7,260 nucleotides of DNA from Halobacteria archaeon (GTDB lineage: Archaea; Halobacteriota; Syntropharchaeia; Alkanophagales; Methanospirareceae): positions 1-7,260 of the forward strand of contig JAOZPO010000012.1 in the NCBI GenBank assembly GCA_029932715.1. The letters are read 5' to 3'. The notes beneath the pieces were generated by a model. That model searched no databases. It was not told where the DNA came from and was given only the letters and a program-made list of their open reading frames with translations. How positions within the stretch are numbered: position 1 is the first letter of the stretch; every line of letters begins with the position of its first letter. Below, piece after piece: positions 1 through 4,659 of this stretch. The translations under genes and the position numbers were made by a program.

Positions 1-17
1 CAATGCGAAACATAAAC

Positions 18-25
18 TATATAAA
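18..25 (-). promoter_or_regulatory. Box A (TATA) for a gene beyond the left edge
   Basis: Read on the minus strand this is TTTATATA, a full match to the archaeal box A core. A start about 26 bases downstream would fall just outside the window, so it would serve a leftward gene that is not visible. The rest of 1-168 shows no open frame with coding character on either strand. It is simply the spacer between the 3' end of the KamA-like gene and this promoter. The assignment rests on the motif and on the lack of any other use for it. Confidence 0.4.
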
Positions 26-168
26 TCTAATCCGCTTTAGCCATAGTATGATAGTAAAACGCATCAACGAAAAAGCCCGCGCACTATCCGGATCAGTAAC
101 AGAAATGCAGGTATAGAAGTGCTGAGCACACTGGTGGAAACTACATCGGTTTTTGGATGCTACAGAAC

Positions 169-1269
169 TCAATCTAATTCATCCAGCCAGCCGGCGGTCT
201 TATTCAGCTTCTTCTTAAAGAATTTGCCTATATTATCATAGTCCTTTGCCTGATGGTATTTGAAATAGATATAACCCTCCATAACCCCTATGATCTCTAT
301 TTTGCCGCTCTGATGCGACATGATATACCTGAACCTCTTACTATGCCCATTAAGCCGCTTCTTTGCCTCTTCCACAACCTCGTAGCCTTTATACAGAGGC
401 ACCTGAAAATGGCTCTTTACCCGTTTTACCGGCCGGCACTGGAAGACGTAATAGGGATTGACACCGATGCCAACCAGTTTATTCTGTAGTTCAGCCAGTG
501 TTTCTGGATTATCATTCACACCATGCAGTAAAACGGTTTGATTGCTCACTATTACATCAGAGCAAACGAGAGAATCAACAGCGTCTGCGGATTCCTGTGT
601 GATTTCGCGTGGGTGGTTAAATTGAGTTACTACATACACCCTTTTACTATTCGCTGTGTTGCTTTTCAGTAAACTTAATAACTCTTCGTCTCCCAGGATT
701 CTTTCCGGAAATGTCACGGGAACTCTGCTCCCGAATCGTATAAAATCCAAATGCGGGATTGTTGAGAGCTCATGCAGGAATTCTGCGATCACTTCTGTGC
801 TTAATACAAACGGATCACCACCTGTTATAAGCACATTATTTATCTCTTCATGCTTTTCGATATAGTTCACAGCATCGTTAAATCTACGTAATATCTCTTC
901 TGTTGGCAGACCAACCAGTCGTTTCCGGAAACAGTGCCGGCAATACATAGCGCATCTATTCGTTACTAATACCAAAGCAGTTTGCAGATACTTGTGCTGC
1001 AGACCCGGCATCTTTGTGTTTTCCCGCTCGCCACTCGTGTCATAATCCCCTATCAGATTCAACTCGTCTTCTGAAGGAACAGCCATCTTTATAATTGGAT
1101 CATCCGGGTCATTTCTATCAATTAAGGACATGTAATAGTGGGTAATGCTCATCGGGTGTATATCCATAACTTTACGTAAATACCGCTCCTCTTCAGGACT
1201 CAAATCTATGTATTCCTTCAACTGCGCGATAGTACGAATGTTCTCCTTGAGTTCCTCTTGCCATGTCAT
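169..1269 (-). CDS. KamA-family radical SAM protein (lysine 2,3-aminomutase-like, probably non-canonical)
   Basis: This 366-residue cytosolic protein belongs to the KamA (lysine 2,3-aminomutase) family of radical SAM enzymes. The cluster motif CxxxCxxC is C106, C110, C113 within TNRCAMYCRHCFRKR. R115 matches the substrate-carboxylate arginine of the clostridial enzyme, and the SAM-binding GGDP follows at 150-153. The QSVLL-HGVND-like and PYYVFQC segments (244-278) also fit. Several hallmarks of the true mutase are absent. The lysine-binding Asp of CDLS is R279 (QCRP). The segment with the second Asp and the PLP-lysine motif PGGGGK is missing, replaced by a short NGHSKRFRYIMSHQSGK stretch at 307-323. 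The zinc cysteine of VNDC is N254, and the three C-terminal zinc cysteines do not exist. The protein is about 50 residues shorter than the 416-residue clostridial enzyme. No ablB acetyltransferase lies beside it. The start MTWQEELKENIRT fits the family N-terminus. Family membership is firm. Lysine 2,3-aminomutase activity is doubtful and the real substrate is unknown. Confidence 0.9.
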   Translation of the reverse strand: MTWQEELKENIRTIAQLKEYIDLSPEEERYLRKVMDIHPMSITHYYMSLIDRNDPDDPIIKMAVPSEDELNLIGDYDTSGERENTKMPGLQHKYLQTALVLVTNRCAMYCRHCFRKRLVGLPTEEILRRFNDAVNYIEKHEEINNVLITGGDPFVLSTEVIAEFLHELSTIPHLDFIRFGSRVPVTFPERILGDEELLSLLKSNTANSKRVYVVTQFNHPREITQESADAVDSLVCSDVIVSNQTVLLHGVNDNPETLAELQNKLVGIGVNPYYVFQCRPVKRVKSHFQVPLYKGYEVVEEAKKRLNGHSKRFRYIMSHQSGKIEIIGVMEGYIYFKYHQAKDYDNIGKFFKKKLNKTAGWLDELD

Positions 1270-1300
1270 ACACTATAAACTCTAATATAATCAATAATAG

Positions 1301-1307
1301 TTATATA
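1301..1307 (-). promoter_or_regulatory. Candidate box A for the KamA-like gene
   Basis: The minus strand reads TATATAA here, about 32-38 bases before the ATG at 1269 and just past the 3' end of tRNA-Val. A start about 26 bases downstream gives a leader of only a few bases. No Shine-Dalgarno sequence precedes the ATG, which fits near-leaderless translation. The whole spacer is AT-rich, so the motif could arise by chance, and readthrough from the tRNA promoter is an alternative. Confidence 0.3.
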
Positions 1308-1317
1308 GCAAAATCAA

Positions 1318-1391
1318 TGGGCTCGATGCGATTCGAACGCATGACCTCCGCCGTGTGAAGGCGACGTCATAACCAACTAGACCACGAGCCC
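1318..1391 (-). tRNA. tRNA-Val (anticodon CAC)
   Basis: A complete 74-base cloverleaf reads on the minus strand. The 7-bp acceptor stem is GGGCTCG/CGAGCCC. The D-arm is GTCT...TGAC (three pairs plus a T-T mismatch) with AGTTGGTTA in the loop. The anticodon stem TCGCC/GGCGG closes loop TTCACAC. The variable loop is AGGTC, and the T-arm is ATGCG-TTCGAAT-CGCAT. The discriminator is A. The anticodon, complement of 1355-1357, is CAC, reading the valine codon GTG. CCA is not encoded, since the gene is followed by TT. No intron is present. A box A lies 20-27 bases upstream (1411-1418). Confidence 0.97.
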
Positions 1392-1410
1392 TATACATAA
1401 TTCCCGTTTG

Positions 1411-1424
1411 TATATAAAATATAT
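1411..1424. promoter_or_regulatory. Shared AT-rich core promoter for tRNA-Val (minus) and argJ (plus)
   Basis: On the minus strand 1411-1418 reads TTTATATA, centred about 24 bases upstream of the first tRNA base, the usual archaeal box A position. On the plus strand the same bases read TATATAAAATATAT. A start about 26 bases downstream would fall near 1441, giving a leader of about 40 bases to the argJ ATG at 1482. The minus-strand role is well supported by position. The plus-strand role is inferred from the lack of any other promoter before argJ. Confidence 0.6.
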
Positions 1425-1465
1425 TAAACTGTTTCCTTTTGAATGAAGGTTATTAATATTATCGT

Positions 1466-1471
1466 AAGGGG
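1466..1471 (+). promoter_or_regulatory. Ribosome binding site favouring the argJ start at 1482
   Basis: AAGGGG lies 10 bases before the ATG at 1482. It is the only purine-rich Shine-Dalgarno-like sequence near the start. It favours 1482 over the in-frame ATG at 1443, which has no such site and would begin almost at the predicted transcription start. Confidence 0.5.
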
Positions 1472-1481
1472 AAAGAATGAC

Positions 1482-2696
1482 ATGAAGATAGAATCGGTAC
1501 GAGGCGGATTATGCGCGGTGAAAGGCGTAAAAGCATACGGATTAAAAGAGCGGAATAAGGGTTTAGCCCTGATAGAAGGAAAGGGTACAGCGGTAGGGAT
1601 GTACACATCAAACAAATTAAAGGCAGCTCCAGTTATGTTTACGAAGCAACAGCTTGAGAATAGTGGTGGAAGATTGAGTGCAATAATTGCAAACAGTGGC
1701 TGTGCAAACAGTTTTACCGGTGATGAAGGCATGAAGAATGCGGAAAAGATGGCAGAACTCGTTGCCGTTTCCTTAGGCGTAAAGAAAGAAGAAGTAGCTG
1801 TTGCATCTACCGGGCACATCGGGAAACAACTGGATATGGAGCTAATAGAACGGCAGCTTGACATAGTCGTGAAGGAGTTAACGGCAGAAGAAGAGGGTAA
1901 TACAGCAGCAGCGAAGGCGATAATGACTACCGATACTTTCCCCAAGGAATATGCAGTACGCATTAGTACTAGTGACAAGCCAAAATCAGACACTACGGTG
2001 GCAATAGGCGGTATAGCGAAAGGTTCGGGTATGATCTTCCCGCACCTGAGTACTGCTACAATGCTATGTTTTATCTATACCGATGCAGACCTGACTGAAG
2101 AAGCGTTGAGAAGGAGTTTAGAAGATGCGGTTGACAGTTCATTCAATATGGTAGTGGTGGATGGCGACATGAGCACGAACGATCTGGTGTTGCTCGTATC
2201 CACAGGCAAAGGTGGTGAGCTAAGCGAAGACAATTTCAAAGCGGGTTTGAATGCCGTATGCACTGAGCTTGCGAAACAGATGGCGAAGGATGGCGAAGGT
2301 GCAACGAAGTATATCGAGGTACGGGTAAAAGGAGCTGCTTCTGTTGCGGATGCACGTGAACTATCAAGGGCAATAGCCAGGAGCCCGTTAGTGAAGGCTG
2401 CTATTTTTGGTGAACGCATGGACCTTACCTGTGGTCGTATAATAGCGGCTGTTGGTAGCTGCACTACCGTTGGTGACAGCGATCCCACAGGAATAAGTAT
2501 AACTATCAAAAGCGACACGGGTAATGAAGCTTTAGCAGTGTATAAAGGTGCGTTTATGCCTCTATCCGGCGTTGCGAGAGACATATTGCAAGGCAAGGAG
2601 ATATCCATTGAGGTGGATTTGGGTGCAGGGGAAGTAGAAGCAACGGCGTGGGGTTGCGATTTGACTTATGACTATGTGAAGCTAAACGTGGCGTAG
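1482..2696 (+). CDS. argJ: Glutamate N-acetyltransferase / amino-acid acetyltransferase (ArgJ)
   Basis: ArgJ transfers the acetyl group from N-acetylornithine to glutamate, giving ornithine in the acetyl-recycling arginine pathway. Some members also make N-acetylglutamate from acetyl-CoA. The cytosolic precursor cleaves itself before a threonine that becomes the catalytic nucleophile. From the ATG at 1482 the protein has 404 residues, normal for the family. Family signatures in order are GGLCAVKGVKAYGLKE near the N-terminus, ANSGCANSFTG, the oxyanion-hole segment STGHIG, TTDTFPK, KGSGMI, and ATML with the cleavage-site Thr encoded at 2058-2060. AWGCDLTYDYVKLN closes the protein. The in-frame ATG at 1443 would add 13 residues, but homologues begin close to the 1482 start and AAGGGG sits at the right distance. 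The usual PNWGR motif reads DLTCGR here (Trp to Cys). No other arginine gene is adjacent. Whether it also uses acetyl-CoA cannot be read from the sequence. Confidence 0.95.
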   Translation: MKIESVRGGLCAVKGVKAYGLKERNKGLALIEGKGTAVGMYTSNKLKAAPVMFTKQQLENSGGRLSAIIANSGCANSFTGDEGMKNAEKMAELVAVSLGVKKEEVAVASTGHIGKQLDMELIERQLDIVVKELTAEEEGNTAAAKAIMTTDTFPKEYAVRISTSDKPKSDTTVAIGGIAKGSGMIFPHLSTATMLCFIYTDADLTEEALRRSLEDAVDSSFNMVVVDGDMSTNDLVLLVSTGKGGELSEDNFKAGLNAVCTELAKQMAKDGEGATKYIEVRVKGAASVADARELSRAIARSPLVKAAIFGERMDLTCGRIIAAVGSCTTVGDSDPTGISITIKSDTGNEALAVYKGAFMPLSGVARDILQGKEISIEVDLGAGEVEATAWGCDLTYDYVKLNVA

Positions 2697-2700
2697 TTAG

Positions 2701-2711
2701 AACTTCAAGTT
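2701..2711. repeat. Short palindrome in the argJ/fumB convergent gap
   Basis: AACTTCAAGTT is a perfect 5-bp inverted repeat around one central C. It lies between the convergent stop codons and overlaps the first bases of the fumB stop. It is too short to be a convincing hairpin terminator, and archaeal termination relies mainly on T-tracts, which are absent here. It is recorded because both transcripts must end within or beyond this 13-bp gap and probably overlap as antisense 3' ends. Confidence 0.25.
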
Positions 2712-3288
2712 ATAACGCCATGACATTCCGCTTCGCTGCTTCGTTTGTACGTTCGTACAGGCTATCACCATCGGCATCTATACTGACCACAAGCGGTCCG
2801 AAATCTTCGACTATAAAGTGCCAGACCGCTTCAGGCATTCCCAGGTCTGCCCAATACACTGCTTTTACTGCTTTTATGCGTGTAGCAGCTAATACTGCCG
2901 CACCGCCTGTTATCCCTAAATACACACAGCCATATTTACGCATTGCTGCTCTCGTGGCGATGTCCATACCGCCTTTGCCTATTATAGCATGAATCCGTAG
3001 CTGTTTTATTACTGCTGGTGTCGGTTCGTTCATCCGTGCACTGGTAGTGGGCCCTGCGGCTATTATTTGCCAGTTGTTTCCTTGCGGACGCACGAGCGGC
3101 CCGCAATGGTAGATTGTAGCGCCTGATTTTATTGGTACTTCTTTGCCACTGTCCGCGTAATCCAAGATTCGGTGATGCGCCTGGTCTCGCGCGGTATACA
3201 CGTCACCGTTGAGGTATACGATGTCGCCTAAGTTCAGGTCGCTTATTTCCGCTTCTGCTATTGGTGTGTGCAGGTTCTTTCGGGGCAT
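2710..3288 (-). CDS. fumB: Class I fumarate hydratase, beta subunit (FumA C-terminal domain family)
   Basis: This is the 192-residue beta subunit of the two-subunit iron-sulfur fumarase, which interconverts fumarate and malate in the cytosol. In methanogen-type archaea it works in a partial TCA cycle. The related L(+)-tartrate dehydratase beta subunit (TtdB) has the same fold. Visible family motifs are LNGDVYTARDQAHHR (26-40), HCGPLVRP, GPTTSARMNEPTP (79-91), IGKGGMD (103-109), the glycine-rich TGGAA (127-131) and WADLGMPEAVW (146-156). Full length is normal for a separate beta subunit. The [4Fe-4S] cysteines reside in the alpha subunit, which is not in this window, so the partner must be encoded elsewhere. 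The gene is a single unit, convergent with argJ. A box A about 30 bases upstream implies a very short leader. Fumarase is favoured over tartrate dehydratase from the archaeal setting, not from a diagnostic residue. Confidence 0.9.
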   Translation of the reverse strand: MPRKNLHTPIAEAEISDLNLGDIVYLNGDVYTARDQAHHRILDYADSGKEVPIKSGATIYHCGPLVRPQGNNWQIIAAGPTTSARMNEPTPAVIKQLRIHAIIGKGGMDIATRAAMRKYGCVYLGITGGAAVLAATRIKAVKAVYWADLGMPEAVWHFIVEDFGPLVVSIDADGDSLYERTNEAAKRNVMAL

Positions 3289-3316
3289 TGTACAATCTGT
3301 AAATGTATCTTACCCT

Positions 3317-3324
3317 GATATAAA
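3317..3324 (-). promoter_or_regulatory. Box A for fumB
   Basis: The minus strand reads TTTATATC, 29-36 bases before the fumB ATG. A start 25-26 bases downstream of its centre leaves a leader of about six bases. No Shine-Dalgarno sequence precedes the ATG. Both facts fit near-leaderless translation. Confidence 0.45.
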
Positions 3325-3340
3325 CATGACTTTGCGCATA

Positions 3341-3365
3341 AGGTTCCAGGTATATCTCTGAACCT
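3341..3365. repeat. Inverted repeat upstream of the fumB promoter
   Basis: AGGTTC at 3341-3346 and GAACCT at 3360-3365 are exact inverted arms. With one bulged C they extend by a further AG/CT, around a loop containing GTATATCT. The repeat lies 17-41 bases upstream of the fumB box A on the minus strand. It could be an operator or, in RNA, a small hairpin late in a priL 3' extension. The position next to a promoter favours an operator, but no regulator is identified. Confidence 0.3.
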
Positions 3366-3542
3366 ACTTATTCGCTTTATATACTAATCTAACACGCCAA
3401 TCACACCCATACTCGCTTCTTGCCACGCCAGGGGCTTTTTACCGTTGCCCTACCGTGCCCTTCTGTTTCTACCCCTCACGTTCAAACACGCAAACCATGC
3501 CCAGATTACCGCATATATCTACCCATCTTTGCCCTCACTACC
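3366..3542. other. Non-coding gap between fumB and priL, C-rich on the plus strand
   Basis: Together with the fumB upstream elements this makes a 254-bp stretch without a credible gene. A plus-strand TTTATATA occurs at 3376-3383 and could start a rightward transcript near 3406. A near-tandem duplication follows (TACCGTTGCCC at 3440-3450, TACCGTGCCC at 3451-3460). By hand count 3401-3540 has about 55 C against 18 G on the plus strand, unlike the adjacent genes. The minus strand would be the G-rich 3' region of priL mRNA. No cloverleaf or other known RNA fold was recognised. Confidence 0.4.
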
Positions 3543-4622
3543 TCATGGTTTTTCCCTTTTCTCTTTCATATCCTTATCCTTCAATTTACGCTTGTAATAT
3601 GTTAATGGATGCGTTACTTTCTCACAAATATCATCGCTACCTGTACAATTGCCATACGTGCGCATGGTCGCACAGGACGGTGCGGTATATGGCACTCCAC
3701 TTTTATCGCCTGCAATATGCTCCACCTGATACCTCGTCCGTTCTTCATCGAAATCCGGCGAGTTCTTGTATATCGCTATTACCTCATCTTCTGTTAGACC
3801 GATATTCAACAAGAAAGCAGTAACTGCGAATCTCGCACCGTGTGTAACATTCACACCCGCTTTTAAATTACCCAGAATGGCTTTTATACATGGTGGAAAG
3901 CTATCAGGGTCTTTCACTAATGACTCGAATCCGACATCCCCAAGCTTCTTTCGCGTTTCCTCCAACTCACGTTTTATGTCATCCGTATAGTCACGTATCG
4001 TCTTGCATATCTCCTTAGGCACTTTCAACGGTAGGTCTTGCTTTATACGCTCATACATCGCTTCCTGGAGTACCCGAACGAATTCAGTCTTACTTAGTTT
4101 CACCTTACCACGTTCCAGGCTCCTGTTCACCAGCCGCCATCGTTTATCTCGTATGTTAGTTGTGAACCGTAAATAATCATAGAACGCCACCAGAACCTGG
4201 TTCTGTGCATACGGTGAGAAATCCAGTTGTATGCCAAACTCTTCGGACATCTCGTAAATAATATCCAAACTGGTATCTTCTGATAGCCGTTCATGTGCCG
4301 CTTTCGCCTCTGCGAGTGCGTATCTGCGAATAAGATAATTATCTCCGATACAAGATACGAGAATACGTGCAAACGGATAAGATGATAATTCCATATCTGC
4401 CTGTGCAGGGTTAATTATAACTGGCTTTCTGATTGTTGCTTCTTCTAATGCTTCTATTACCCGCGCTTTGCCCCGTAACCTTGCACGTTTGAATGATACT
4501 GCGCTTATCAAATCGTCAAGCATGATTCCTGCTGCATCTACATATTCTGATGCCGCTGTCAGAAAGGGGTATATACACAAATGCTGGGGTTCCGTACGCC
4601 TTTCGATCATGTTAATTTGCAT
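3543..4622 (-). CDS. priL: DNA primase large subunit (PriL)
   Basis: PriL is the regulatory, iron-sulfur subunit of archaeal/eukaryotic-type primase. With the catalytic PriS it makes the RNA primers for DNA replication. The 359-residue length is typical. The N-terminal helical half begins with IERRTEPQHLCIYPFLTAASEYV and contains SYPFARILVS and the IRRYALAEAKAAHERL helix (98-113). The C-terminal domain carries the four cluster ligands C245 (FPPCIKAIL), C317 (APSCATM), C326 (YGNC) and C333 (DDIC), with HGARFAVTAFLLNIGL at 261-276 and HPLTYY at 338-343. All key residues are present, so it should be functional. The end is a lysine-rich tail. A second in-frame ATG four codons in (MIERRTEP) is an equally possible start, and no clear Shine-Dalgarno site chooses between them. 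The gene lies 37 bp downstream of the glycosyltransferase on the same strand, so cotranscription is possible. priS is not adjacent on either side. Confidence 0.96.
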   Translation of the reverse strand: MQINMIERRTEPQHLCIYPFLTAASEYVDAAGIMLDDLISAVSFKRARLRGKARVIEALEEATIRKPVIINPAQADMELSSYPFARILVSCIGDNYLIRRYALAEAKAAHERLSEDTSLDIIYEMSEEFGIQLDFSPYAQNQVLVAFYDYLRFTTNIRDKRWRLVNRSLERGKVKLSKTEFVRVLQEAMYERIKQDLPLKVPKEICKTIRDYTDDIKRELEETRKKLGDVGFESLVKDPDSFPPCIKAILGNLKAGVNVTHGARFAVTAFLLNIGLTEDEVIAIYKNSPDFDEERTRYQVEHIAGDKSGVPYTAPSCATMRTYGNCTGSDDICEKVTHPLTYYKRKLKDKDMKEKREKP

Positions 4623-4659
4623 TTTTGGCTGGTTGTCTGATTTCTCTTCTGCTAATTAA

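Noticed and set aside
1443..1481. argJ start at the upstream ATG (1443)
   Set aside because: It would add 13 residues beyond the usual family N-terminus, lies almost on the predicted transcription start, and has no binding site. The ATG at 1482 has AAGGGG at good spacing. Near-leaderless use cannot be fully excluded.
1424..1993. Minus-strand open frame of 189 residues opposite argJ
   Set aside because: It is antisense to clear ArgJ coding sequence and is serine/phenylalanine-rich in the way expected of a reversed reading. It has no family resemblance.
2075..2608. Minus-strand open frame of 177 residues opposite argJ
   Set aside because: It is antisense to the conserved second half of ArgJ and shows no recognisable motif or start signal.
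2720..2992. Plus-strand open frame of 90 residues opposite fumB
   Set aside because: It is fully antisense to conserved fumarase motifs (ADLGMPEAVW, TGGAA).
3473..3500. GTTCAAAC resembling a tRNA T-loop in the C-rich gap
   Set aside because: The flanking bases do not form a T-stem, and no acceptor, D or anticodon arm can be built around it.
3420..3823. Plus-strand open frames spanning the fumB-priL gap and the end of priL
   Set aside because: Proline/cysteine/histidine-rich sequences reflecting the C-rich DNA. Much of their length is antisense to the PriL iron-sulfur domain, and no protein family is recognised. A rightward transcript remains possible but not a protein.
4127..4372. Minus-strand open frame of 81 residues within priL in another frame
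   Set aside because: It overlaps conserved PriL sequence in a different frame on the same strand and lacks any recognisable feature.
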